Origin: Chlorops oryzae | Lineage: Eukaryota; Arthropoda; Insecta; Diptera; Chloropidae | Direction of reading: 5' to 3' | Length of the DNA: 64,000 nt | NCBI GenBank assembly: GCA_020466095.1 | Contig: CM035806.1 | Span: 18,454,724-18,518,723 of the forward strand | In this document: positions 21,551-31,640 of the stretch, piece by piece | How the letters are laid out: each line of letters opens with the position of its first letter | Position numbering within the stretch: position 1 is the first letter of the stretch | Notes under the pieces: model-generated | What the model was told of the DNA's origin: nothing | Databases searched by the model: none | What the model saw: only the letters and a program-made list of their open reading frames with translations | Program-made: the position numbers and the translations under genes

Positions 21551-22446
21551 CAGACCTGTTAAATAATGATTATTTAATTAATCAGATTACTTTTTTCTTA
21601 TGAGTGAAATAGTGATTATTTAATGATTATTTTTGTATGACCTATATTAATCAATGATTGCGATTACGAAATAATCATGAAATAATCATGATTATTTTAG
21701 ATTAATGAAAAAAATCAGAAAAAATCAAAAAATAATCAAAAAAATAATCCCGATTAATTTTAGATTATTTTTGAATATTTTTGATTTTTTTTTTGATTAT
21801 TTTTGATTTTTCCTGATTAATTTTGGGTTTTTTGATTTTTTTTGATTAATTTTGATTTGTTCTGATTTTTTTTAATTAATTTTAATTATTTTCAATTTGT
21901 AATTGAATATAATTAAATGTAGTACAGCGAGGGGCCCATATGTCCTTGCCTATGACATCGCAATGTAAAATTCGCCTCTCGAAAGTATTGCCGGTGGTTT
22001 GACGAGGGGTGGTCCTAACCACAGGTGGCCGGTGAATTCACTTGTCCGTTGCCGGTCCCACGGACTATAGGGAAACTTTGGAAAAACGATGTTATTCAAA
22101 TACAAATTGAAAATAATTAAAATTAATAAAAAAATCAGAACAAATCAAAAATAATCAAAAAAAATCAAAAAACCCAAAAATAATCAGGAAAAATCAAAAA
22201 TAATCAAAAAAAATCAAAAATATTCAAAAATAATCTAAAATTAATCGGGATTATTTTTTTGATTATTTTTTGATTTTTTCTGAATTTTTTCATTAATCTG
22301 AAATAGTCCTGATTATTTCACGATTATTTGGTAATCGCAATCATTAATAATCAAAAATTTCAAGAAGTTAAATTAATAATGATTATGGATTAAAAAAAGA
22401 ACAATAATTCATGATTATTAATCTTAATCGGGATTTAACAGGTCTG
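21551..22446. mobile_element. 896 bp hAT-like foldback element
   Basis: Ends are CAGACCTGTTAAAT in inverted orientation. An exact 8 bp duplication, CTTCAAAC, lies at 21543-21550 and 22447-22454. Arms of several hundred bp are made of AATCAAAAA/TTTTTGATT words and are broadly complementary. The spacer (about 21920-22075) is GC-richer. The unduplicated host sequence (TAGTTCAAACGCGA at 21379) shows the empty site. Confidence 0.85.
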
Positions 22447-22598
22447 CTTCAAACGCGAGTAGAGATTTTTCAATGACAGCACAATGTTAAAATCGTCAGT
22501 TGAATGCATTGTGGGGGAAATTAATGGCGAGTAGTAGTACTGGGGCATTTACGAGTACTCTTAGACCATACCCTGGAGTGCTCCAATCTTCTACAGGG

Positions 22599-23002
22599 TT
22601 TAACGTCTGCTATTGAGCGGACAAGCCGAAAGTTTTGTACTATTTAGAGAAGTTTTTTTTTTTTTTTTGTTTTGTTTCTTTTTTCTTTTTAACGTCGACT
22701 TTCGACTTTGAAATGAAATGGAAATGGCTTTCGATGATTCTTTGCAGGCCTAAAACTTAAAGAATTGACGTTCGAATTTTCCTAGATTAAAGTTGTCCAA
22801 CCAGAACAGAATGTTTTGATTTTGCACGAAACAATGAAGAAGAATGTTTGCTAGACTTTTGATGTCGAGCGGATTTCGATCGTCGAGCGAGAGTTGTTTT
22901 GTTGATTTATTTTTTAAAATTTATTTATTTATTGAATTAACTTTTATATACTATAGTCCCACATTGGGGGGGAAAAAATGTTCGTTTTGCACTTTTTGAA
23001 TT
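22599..23002. other. No gene recognised
   Basis: Unique DNA with a T run (22656-22668) and TTTATTTATT at 22919-22932. No coding or mobile signal. Confidence 0.5.
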
Positions 23003-23133
23003 TTACAAATTCTCGTAATTCAGCGGAATGTCGTTGTGCTGCTTAATTGGAACGAAACCGCAGAGAGGCACTTGGAACTCGCTGGTGAACATAACGTCAT
23101 CCGGTGATGCTTCTGGTACGGTGGTACCGTTGC
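23003..23133 (-). CDS. Candidate terminal coding exon, unknown protein
   Basis: On the minus strand a frame ending at TAA (23003-23005) encodes SPDDVMFTSEFQVPLCGFVP followed by IKQHNDIPLNYENL. Third positions are about 60% G/C in a strongly AT-rich neighbourhood and the composition is balanced, unlike the repeat-derived frames elsewhere. An AG at 23134-23135 (minus) could be the acceptor, though it lacks a pyrimidine tract. Upstream the frame runs into an ATCGCC repeat (Ile-Ala alternation) that is unlikely to be protein. I recognise no family. If real, upstream exons lie at higher coordinates, possibly 23609-23681. The plus strand is also open here (MSLCCLIGTKPQ...) but drifts into a low-complexity Leu/Met/Val stretch. 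Confidence 0.3.
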
Positions 23134-24084
23134 CTATGATGATTTTCATTCTGTTGCTGTTGTTGGTGGCAATAGCGATGGCGATGGCGATGGTGCTGGT
23201 GCTGGTGATAACGATGGCGGTGTGGATGTGGATGGTTTTGTTGATGACGTTATGAATACACAAATCTCAATTAGTCGAATACCTCGATATGCAGATTTTG
23301 TCTACCCGCCGTCGTTGCATGTCATCAGCTCACGGACGGACGATTCGACTCATGCGATGCGATGCGATGCAACGTGATCCCTCTTCGCCTTTATTAGCTA
23401 AGCAAGTAGCAGCTTTCATTGCTCAAAATTTCCAATTTCATATGAAAAATTTCATCTCGCTGCTATTGCTGTTGTTTTTGTTGTTGCACTCGTTATTTTA
23501 TCACTTGAATATTAAATGCAATAACGTTGTTATAAATCAACGCTGAAATAACGATGAATATTTATGAAACTTGCATTTTTCTCGTTCTCGTTTTACTTTG
23601 TATTGCACCTCACAATTAGGGGATGGAATTGCTTTATTATTTGCACGCTCATAGCCAGCCCAACCGAGTGCTCGGAATGTTCTAAAAACAAAAAAAATGA
23701 ATAAATAAAAAAATGGTTTTTTAAAAGGAAATTGCAAAGTGCTTGAAAAATTTTCGGGTTTTTAAAGGTTTTTTTTTTTGTTGAAATTTTTGCTCCAGCA
23801 TTGGCGAGGCAAATCGAAAGGAAGACATCGATTTGCTGGCTGGCATATTCTAAATATGCGATTATTTATTAACTAAGTTCGCTCCAAATGATTCGAACGA
23901 TTCATATACCTAATCGTGGTCTCATGGGATCAAACACATCCGTCAGTGGTCGGATGGAATGTATTCGGACGAAGCTACAATTACCTAAAAACGAACTTTT
24001 CGCATTATGTATTCTTATCATGCAAAAAAAAAAAATTGGGCAAGGTGACGATGGTGATCATGATTATAATTTTGATGGTGGTTG
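23134..24084. other. Mostly unique; would be intronic if exons are real
   Basis: A GATGGC/GGTGCT-type repeat lies at 23170-23235, a short GATGC repeat at 23352-23375, and a T run at 23769-23780. Nothing else is recognised apart from the candidate exon above. Confidence 0.45.
23609..23681 (-). CDS. Candidate internal exon, weak
   Basis: A strong-looking acceptor on the minus strand (pyrimidine-rich CATTTTTTTTGTTTTTAG) is followed by an open frame reading TFRALGWAGYERANNKAIPS. A possible donor GAG|GTGCAA ends the exon at 23609. The frame stays open further, to a TGA near 23537. It could belong with 23003-23133, but joining phase and homology are untested. The protein is not recognised. Chance is a real alternative. 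Confidence 0.2.
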
Positions 24085-24245
24085 TGTGAATGGTGATGTT
24101 TATGATGATGATGGTGATGATGATGATTCTCATAATGATAATGATGATGATGTGCATGATTATTATGATGATTTTCATGATGATGATGATGATTTTCATG
24201 ATGATGATGATGATTTTCATGATGATGATGATGATATTTACAATG
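24085..24245 (+). repeat. (GAT)n-based minisatellite
   Basis: GATGATGAT with 21 bp periodicity of GATGATTTTCATGATGATGA (24166-24236, three near-identical units). The Asp-rich and Ile/Met-rich frames on the two strands are repeat artefacts. Confidence 0.9.
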
Positions 24246-24299
24246 GTGTCCTTAATCATGTTCATGATGTTATTGATAGTGAGTCAAGCCACGTCAAGT

Positions 24300-26474
24300 G
24301 AGCACCCTTTTTTCAATGTAGTGATGAAATAATGTTTTAATATTTTATATTAGTTGTATTTATAACCAAATAGAATTTTGAAAGAGGATTTAAAAAAAAA
24401 TTAGTTGTAACAGTACTTTTTTGGCAATAAAACTTTTCATTTTTCTATTAAAAATGTAAATTCCTATATTTTAAAACTGTTGTTGCGTGGAAAGTGTTTG
24501 ATGCAACTAAATATAATTTTGCATCCAAGTTGGGAGAAGGTTATTTTTTGAAAATAAAATTACAAAAACAACAACAAATTTTTTTCCTACTTTCTACGAA
24601 GCTTTAAAAAATACATATCAAAATTTGTAGCTCTTCTGCATAACAAATTTTTTTCATTTATTTTTAATAAATTGCACTCAATATCTCTTTTTATGAATCT
24701 AAAAAAAAATTTCACCGATCAGCTGTAGTTTCTATGCAATAAATGTTTTTCGAACCTCTCGCAGTGCTTAACCAGTGCTTAACCATAGCACAGTACTTAT
24801 AGTTAAAGCACAATTACATCCACTTGGACCTTTTTGATTTTTTTTTGATTTTTTTCGAATTTTAGCTGCAGGTGTTGAGAATATATCATGTAAGTTTGAA
24901 AATGGGATCTCTATTAGTTTAGGAGGTACAAAGCATTGAACATGCGTACCCAACAATTTTCCATGGAAAATTCGTTGAAAGCAAGAGCTTTACATATGTA
25001 AGTATGTACATGGTACTAATTCTTTAATTCGAAGAAATTCATGTGTTATCACAGTTCGAATTATGGAAGCTTTAATGTTTGAATAACATATCCTGTCAGT
25101 AAAAGAATATTTCGAACTAATTTCGGCCATACAACCCCGTAGGCTACTTATTTGATTTAATTTTAATTAAATTAATATTTCCTATAACAGAGAAATAACA
25201 AAAAAAAAAAAAAAAAAAAAAAACAAGCAGAATATTCGTGTTAAACTGTGATTTCCCTTTAAAGCCTTGAGAGCCTACGAGGTAATTCATCAGCAGAAAT
25301 CATTCGCAAACAAAAGTTATGAGGCAAATCATGAAACCGAATTAATTCAATCTTTCGAGGCTATGGCAATAAAGGGTTAGTTCAAACGAATATTTAAGCG
25401 TATTTATTTCTTTAATTAAGTTAGCAGGATAAGATAAAGTGGGCGGAAAAGGAGAAGGAAGGCTTGATTACAATAAATTGAGTTTTTAAGAACATTTCTA
25501 ATTCACTTCTTTCTAAGAATCATTTTCTTTGCGATAGAGAACAAAAAAAAAAAAAAAAAAAAAAAAAAGCAAAAATAAGAAATGAAAAAATTGACAAGAA
25601 GAGAAAGAGAATAGCAAAATTCGTGGATGTAGGAATTTAGGCCATTTTAGTTAATTAATGTAAGCGCAAAATGCCAAGCTCGAAACCATAAACATCAATT
25701 GGCGGCCATTGCTAAGTAGTGGGGTGAATGGTTGTTTTTGCCATTGTTGTTGTTGTTACATTGTGATGGTGGTAGCTGTTATCAATATGCTGGCACCGAA
25801 TTCGGGCTGCGGCTTCAGCTTCAGCATAGTATTAAGTTGGCTGCTGATAATGTTATGGGAGCATAAACCTTGAATATATTGATATTGACTTGACTTGAAT
25901 TAATGAATCGCTGTAAATGAAAAGCACAAATTTTTTATTTTTCCTTCCCTACTTTTCTGATTTCCCTTTCGTTCTCACTGTTGTATCCATAGGAGTTTTC
26001 AACAGGAAACCTTCATAAATATATGTATGCATGTGTGTATAAAGCAGGAATCGAGAATTGAAGCGCAATGTAGGCGGACGTAGGAAGATATACAGGAAAT
26101 GAGGTTGCAAGCCGATGAATGGTTATTGGCAAAGAGATTTGTTATTTTGATGAATAAATGATTAAATGTGTCAGTGTCATCCCATCGCCATCCCATCACC
26201 ATGGCCATGGCCATTTCCATTCCCAAACCCTCTATGAAGTGAATTTTCTATTTATATTGACATTGCTTCGTTCTGTTCGGTCCAAACGATATTTGGCTCC
26301 ATATCGATGTCCATGTCCATGTCCATGTCGATGTCGATTCGGATTTGATTTGATTTTAATTGAAGCAAAAAGTCTTTGGGTGTTTTCAATATTTGCTTGT
26401 TATTAATAAATAACACGCAGTGATTTTGTTTGGTTTGTCAATAAATTGAGTTAAGCTTTTTTAAACACCACGAA
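24300..26474. other. No gene recognised
   Basis: A long unique AT-rich stretch with A runs at 25200-25222 and 25544-25568 and a CCATGGCCATGG/CATGTCCATGTC repeat at 26195-26340. No element ends pair and no credible exon is seen. Confidence 0.5.
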
Positions 26475-26476
26475 TA

Positions 26477-27387
26477 CAGTCAAGCTTCTATAACTCGAAT
26501 CATCACTCATTGAAGTACATACATAATTTTTGTTTGGCCTTTTGTGGAGACTTCGAGTTGAAGAATTTCGTACATAGAACTCTCTTTAAGGGGGTCTTCT
26601 CATTGAAAACCCGTTTTTTGGACCCTTTTAAAAAAAATTCTTATTTGAAAACGCAAAGAATAATTGAAATCTTTTTTTATTTATTGTATTACAAAAGGTT
26701 CAAAGTAAATAAAAAAATTTTTTTTTGCCCCGATACGTGGGCTGTTCAAAAAGTAATGAGACTTCAAAGTTGGTGGTGAAAAAAAAAGGTGCCGTCACGG
26801 CGGCCACGATTCCGGGTCTCCGGAGCGTCCGAAATGGAAAAAAAAAACGGGGTTATAATCAGTATAGATGTAATTCTCGGGTGAACCTCAAGCTTAATTT
26901 TGTGATTTTTTTTGACAAAATGGCGGCCATTCAAAAAAAAATTTCAATTTCGGGCTTTTTTTTTGTAGTTTAGTGTAAAAAAAAAAATAGTAAAAAAATT
27001 TTTAAAATTATGGTCGAGGTTCACCCAAGAATGGTGACAATTCTGCGTCGATTCGACTTGTTTCATGAAAATCGGTTCAGTTGAACTGGAGATATCATGG
27101 CCGCCAGTTCGAAAAACGTGGTTTCGAGATAAACGCGTTTAAAGTTTGAAGCAACGCAAAAATTACTCGTTTTAGCGCAGATCTTGCTCGACAAAGAAGG
27201 CTATATCCTCTAAACTATTTCGAATTTCAAAAAATCCTTTTAGGGGCATATTCACAACTACTCAAGCTATAAATAAATGCAAAAAAAAAAGTCGAAAAAA
27301 AAAGTTGCTCAATGAGAAGACCCCCTTAAATCAATCATTCCGTGCACAGTCTTATAGACTAAATTCGAGCTATGACAGCTTGCATTG
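26477..27387. mobile_element. Pogo-like MITE remnant holding a TTAA element
   Basis: The left end TACAGTCAAGCTTCTATAAC continues CTCGAA. The right end carries the diverged inverse TTCGAGCTATGACAGCTTG. The left TA is at 26475-26476 and the right boundary is approximate. A 736 bp TTAA element splits it at 26586. Once that is removed the host MITE is about 170 bp. Confidence 0.55.
26590..27325. mobile_element. 736 bp TTAA MITE (piggyBac/Kolobok type)
   Basis: Ends GGGGGTCTTCTCATTGA are inverted, with TTAA at 26586-26589 and 27326-27329. Inside, TCGGGTGAACCTC and GAGGTTCACCCAAGA form a second inverted pair, and ATGGCGGCC/ATGGCCGCC words recur. There is no transposase. TTAA duplication is shared by piggyBac and Kolobok, and I cannot choose between them. 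Confidence 0.85.
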
Positions 27388-27520
27388 ATTAGGGGCTATA
27401 CACTGTTTATGAGTATGCAAATGCGAATTAAGTGCTGAGATCATTATTATGAAAGAAGTAAGTTTGATGTAAGTACAAAAAATTTTTTCGATGACAGACC
27501 GACTCAAAATTAATACAATA

Positions 27521-27648
27521 CGGGTATTCACAAAGGCGTCGAAAAATCGGAAAATTTTATCTGCTTAAAAAGTGGTTGTAAAATTTTTTGAAGAATTCGC
27601 ATATTTTCCGATTTTCCAACGTTTTTAACACGTCTTTGTGAATACCCC
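27521..27648. mobile_element. ~128 bp MITE, TIR GGGTATTCACAAAG
   Basis: The left end GGGTATTCACAAAGGCGT and reversed right end GGGTATTCACAAAGACGT are followed inward by ATCGGAAAAT/ATTTTCCGAT. The target duplication is unclear, so no superfamily is assigned. Confidence 0.7.
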
Positions 27649-27782
27649 TAATAAGAATTTATAATTTTCATCGTAAAAATTGCATGGCGCCCAGCTGTTT
27701 CCCACTTATTTCGGTCAAAGAATGACCACGCTGATTAATATTTCCAAGTAAGACAACTTCGGGCTGCCACTATAATTGCAAC

Positions 27783-28056
27783 CCCGTAAATTCCATACAT
27801 TTAACTCACCTCTATCGCCTTTAACATGGGGCTGTCATTGAAAAATAACCGGTACTTTTTCGAAGCGTGTGGAGTCGATTGCGGGCGAGTCGAGTCCCTT
27901 TGTATGAACTCATCCAACTACGCTCATTTTGTGACTAGACGAGGCTCAGTCCGATAGAGGTTAACCACGTCACGTCATATAAAATTAGGGTCGATCCTAT
28001 ATGAACTTACCTAGGTCCTGCCCTTTTTACACCCAAACCATTTCATTACTAAAGGG
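27783..28056 (-). mobile_element. Module-carrying repeat, homologous to 62643-62958
   Basis: The minus strand carries CAATGACAGCCCCATGTTAA (27821-27840) and GTTAAATGTATGGAA. The plus strand carries CCAACTACGCTCATTTT and GTCCGATAGAGGTTAACC. The reverse complement of 62643-62958 has the same order of blocks. Ends CCCGTAAATTCC and AGTAAAGGG are only rough inverted repeats, so the boundaries are provisional. Confidence 0.55.
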
Positions 28057-28411
28057 TGCGCCTAACGCCTTCAATTACCGAAAGTGAGTGCAAGCTCTTC
28101 ATATTTCTTTTTCCCTCTGTTTGGTCTCGGAAATTGATGGTTCTTTTCAGCGTTGAGCCCTATAGCAAGCTATTTTAAAGACCTCTTGCAAGGCGGTATA
28201 TTCAATGCGGATGACCGCACTGATACCAAAAACAAAACAAAAAATAAATAAATAAATAAAAAAATAAAAAGATATCAATAAAAGACACTACTCTTTAGGG
28301 ACCGCATTAGCCAACTCCTCCGAATCGAATCAAGTTTAATCAAGTTCGAAAGGCTTAAGGGAAATAAAAAGAAAAAGAGTTTCCTCAGTTCTTAAGCGCT
28401 CGTTTTGATCC
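28057..28411. other. No gene recognised
   Basis: Unique DNA with a short (AAAT)n at 28238-28265. Confidence 0.5.
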
Positions 28412-28837
28412 CAAAATATTAGTGTCCGACCGAAGGTTCGGCTTCGGCTTCGGTAATCGGCATAATCGGCCAATTCTTAATATTCGGCTTCGGCTTCGGC
28501 TAGAAAACGCCGAATATTTTAGCCGAATATTTTTGCATTTTAATGGAAGTAAAAAAGTCACGATAGATTTTCAATTGCTTCCCCGAGTAAAAATAAGCGG
28601 GCCCAAATGACGCCAAAAAATCAAAACGCTCCCAAATCGAGCTCAAATTGAGCCCAAAATTCAATACGCGCCCAAACTGGGCCGAAATAATTAACAGTAT
28701 CGCGCCCAAATCGAGCCCAAACCAAGCACAAATCTAACAAAAACGTGCCCATACCGAGCCCAATGCGGCCCAAATCAAGCCCAAAATTGAAAAAATTATG
28801 AAAAGTTTTGACAATTTGACTTTAAACTTATAAACGT

Positions 28838-28945
28838 AAAAAATCCAGTCTTTTCAATTTGGCAAAGACGGTGTCGAAGAAGAGCACTCGACCACCAGTC
28901 GAGAGTTCCGGGATTCAAATCCCACGACGAGGGAGATCAAAATCG
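28838..28945 (+). mobile_element. tRNA-derived SINE head, family A copy 3
   Basis: It opens AAAAAATCCAGTCTTTTC, then ACGGTGTCGAAGAAGAGCAC and the B box CGGGATTCAAATCCCACG. It is clearly related to 14348 and 5510. It lies in the spacer of the hAT-type element at 28420. Confidence 0.65.
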
Positions 28946-29100
28946 AGAAATTAACAATTTTAAAAACAAAAGGTATTTGGAATTTTAAATAGGGAAAAAC
29001 AATATTTGATATTAAATGTGTGTACACCACCGGGCCTTGTTAAGGCCGGAATTTTTTTATTTTAATTTTTCCCGTTTTGGGTTTATTTCAAGAAATTCGA

Positions 29101-29220
29101 GGGCCGATAGACTCAGAAGCTACTGCCTCTCTATTTTTTTTAAGATTGCGTCTTAATTCATTAAGGCGCAATACTCAAATAATAATAATAATAATACGTA
29201 TAATTAGAATAATAATAATA
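29101..29220 (+). mobile_element. Short (AAT)n-tailed retroposon, copy 2
   Basis: It starts GGGCCGATAGACTCAGAAGC. The stem-loop at 29145-29172 has arms ATTGCGTCTTAAT and ATTAAGGCGCAAT (one G-T type mismatch). An AAT tail with interruptions follows. No clear target duplication was found for this copy. Confidence 0.7.
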
Positions 29221-29392
29221 AAACACTTTCGGAAATCGGTCGTTCAAGACAAAATCGTGCATGAAGTCTTCGAAGACATCGTTATTATAACTAAGCCGAT
29301 TTTGACATTCGCATTTCGTTTGGCAATCACGTTCTATGTTGATTTGTTAATAGTTGTTAAATAGATTTAATATAATCAATTATATATGTATA

Positions 29393-29446
29393 TACTTGCG
29401 GACCCCGGGATAGACCGGGATAGTTAAACACGCAAGAAGAAGAAGA
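29393..29446 (+). repeat. Possible LINE 3' end with (AAG)n tail
   Basis: CTTGCGGACCCCGGGATAG, then ACACGCAAG and (AAG)n. CTTGCG/CGCAAG can pair. A hairpin followed by a short tandem tail is how many LINE 3' ends look. With a single copy in the window this stays tentative. Confidence 0.3.
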
Positions 29447-29863
29447 ATTATATATGTATGTATATACATATAATAAATATTACAATGTCATGTCAAATAA
29501 GCGTTTTATTGAAATTTTTTAAAAATTGTAAGAACTTATTCATGTTTGCATTACGGAATACCAGTCATGTATCACTTCCTCCACGCATGGGATGCATGAC
29601 TTCATGAATGACATGTCCTGCAAAGTGTCGTGCACGAAACTCGCGACATTTGTATGGATTTTGCATCGACGCCACCTATGCTTTAGTCTCGCAAGTGTCG
29701 TCAACGATTAGTTCAAGTCGTGCAGCCAGCGTCGAAGACGGGTGCAAGGCTGTGCCGAGAGGAAATATTAAATTCGAAAGTGCTTCGGGCTCGTTTTTTA
29801 AAAATTTTTTTCTTAATTTGGGCCCATTTTGGCTATATTTGGGCTCGATTTGGGCGCGATACT

Positions 29864-30402
29864 CAGTGGCGTGTCTAGAGAAATACTGCTTTGATAGTGC
29901 TTATATTTTCCACAGTGGTATATTGAACAATTATAAGACATTAACCCAAAAATTTTTGGGGGGGGGCTAGAGGAAGTTTAGAGAGTTATGGACCAAAAAC
30001 CAAAAAAATCCGAAAATTTCATAACGTCCGATTTTGATGAAAATTTATATATAGAATAAGTGAAAAGTTCTTAGAATTTTAGCACTAAATTTTTTTCAAA
30101 AAACTGGTCCTTTCTGGACCAGTTTGGAACTAGACCCAAAATAGACTAGTTGTAATCGGTTTCTTGAAAAAATTTTGACGCCAAAATTCTTAGCATTTTT
30201 CGCTTATTCTATATATAAATTTTCATCCAAATCGGACGCCATAAATTTTTCGGATTTTTTTGGTTTTTGGTCCATAACTCTCTAAACTTCCTCTAGCCCC
30301 CCCCAAAAATTTTTGGGTTAATGTCTTATAATTGTTCAATATACATACCACTTTGGAAGATATAAGCACTATCAAAGCAGTATTTCTCTAGACACGCCAC
30401 TG
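29864..30402. mobile_element. 539 bp foldback MITE, TIR CAGTGGCGTGTCTAGAG
   Basis: Two ~250 bp arms are near-perfect inverted repeats beginning CAGTGGCGTGTCTAGAG, with a ~50 bp loop. The exact 8 bp duplication GCGATACT lies at 29856-29863 and 30403-30410. The opposite arm of the host element preserves the uninterrupted site (AGTATCGC at 28696-28703). 8 bp duplications and a CAG start fit hAT. Confidence 0.9.
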
Positions 30403-30738
30403 GCGATACTGTTCATTATTTGGGCCCAGTTTGGGCGTGCTTTGGGCGTGCAAAATAAATACAAATATTTGTACTCAGGTCATTGAGACCTTTTACACTA
30501 GTGAATTACTGCCGTAAATTCTCACTTTGTGGGCGACTAAAGCGAAAGAATTTAGAGAAAATTTGAGCGGTTTTTTTTTGTTCTTGTCAAATTAATAAAG
30601 ACTGATTTTCTTTCCTTACTATAAATTTTTTTGCATTCGGCTTCGGCCTTCGGTCTTCGGCCGAAGTCTTCAACTCTGCCGATTGTTCGGCTTCGGCTTC
30701 GGCTAAAAATCCACCTTCGGTCGGACACTACAAAATAT

Positions 30739-31189
30739 ATAAAATAAAATAAAAACAAATTAATTTTTTAACTGGAAAATTCAATTTTGAGTATTAACCT
30801 AAACATTTTGCTTCGTTCTACGTCATATGCAAGATCATAAATATCGGGGTTTTGGGTTGCCGCCGCTCCAAAAGAATTGTAGAATCTGATTGCGATAAAA
30901 AATTTATACAATGACTTAAGATGAATGTACCTAAGATGCAACAAAGATGATGATGTTTTCTTTTTGGAATACAGAATCTCTTGCCATATAATTAGAACCA
31001 TTGTGACAATGTTTCTTCTTTTTAATTGAACGATTTCTTTTTTTTACTGAACTGAAATCAATTAATTCCATGTAAAACATACGAGTAATTTCGTTCGTTC
31101 GAACTTTCTTTCTTTTATTATTCATACGAATATATGAATGTATGTATGTACGAACTCATTCCAATTGGTCGCTTGAATTCGAAATGGAT
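30739..31189. other. No gene recognised
   Basis: Unique AT-rich DNA. No repeats shared with the rest of the window and no credible exon. Confidence 0.5.
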
Positions 31190-31640
31190 TTTGATACCCG
31201 ACACCACTCTGTTGTGAGAGGGTATATTGCGTTTGTGCGTACGTGTGTAACTCCCAGGACCAGTCGAGGTAGACTATACAAAATGTATAAAGAAATAATC
31301 AGCATCACCAGGAGATTCGATTTAGACATGTCCGTCTGTCTGTCTGTCTGTGTACAGTTTTCTTATCGAATGAGTTGAGCTATCTTGGAGAAATTCGATA
31401 TTCGTGTTCACAGGGGGACATGAATAAGAATAAGTTCGAGAATGGACCCGATCGGATCATTTTTAAGGGTACCTTCCGTACTAGGTTCTGTTATGAAAGT
31501 CTCCAAAACTCTCCAAAAATCTAAGTTTTTCGAAAAATTTCAATGAAATTTCGAATTCGAGCTCTCACCTTCCGATGAAATATCCAAAATTAGAAAAAGT
31601 GGGCGTGGCTGAAGGTTGGTTTTCATGAAGAATTTGAACA
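31190..31640 (+). mobile_element. Helentron/mini-me-like element
   Basis: It starts GATACCCGACACCACTCTG, carries AGATTCGATTTAGACATGTC with (GTCT)n (31331-31352), then TTATCGAATGAGTTGAGC, GACCCGATCGG and AGTGGGCGTGGC. Collinear with the start of 63318-64000 and, inverted, with 3141-4018. Confidence 0.65.

Larger units (their letters stand above)
20786..22598. mobile_element. CCCTGTAG-ended MITE with partial duplication and insertions
   Basis: The left end CCCTGTAGAAAATTGGGG pairs with the right end, reversed CCCTGTAGAAGATTGG. TT flanks both. A second right-type end (TTTCCTACAGGG) sits at 21526-21537. It is followed by a second copy of the segment that starts TCTACTTCTACACT, so the right part is tandemly duplicated. 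It carries SINE heads (20950, 21220) and a hAT-like foldback (21551-22446). The internal module lies at 21404 and 22471. Confidence 0.7.
28420..30730. mobile_element. Composite 2.3 kb hAT-type element, nested insertions
   Basis: Ends are inverted repeats of TAGTGTCCGACCGAAGG. The exact 8 bp duplication CAAAATAT lies at 28412-28419 and 30731-30738. TTCGGCTTCGGC words lie just inside both ends. Further in, GCCCAAA-rich DNA (28590-28800) is the inverse of 29780-29863 plus 30411-30460, so the element is a foldback. It contains a SINE head, a short (AAT)n retroposon and a 539 bp MITE. No transposase. 8345-8733 is a smaller relative. Confidence 0.85.
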
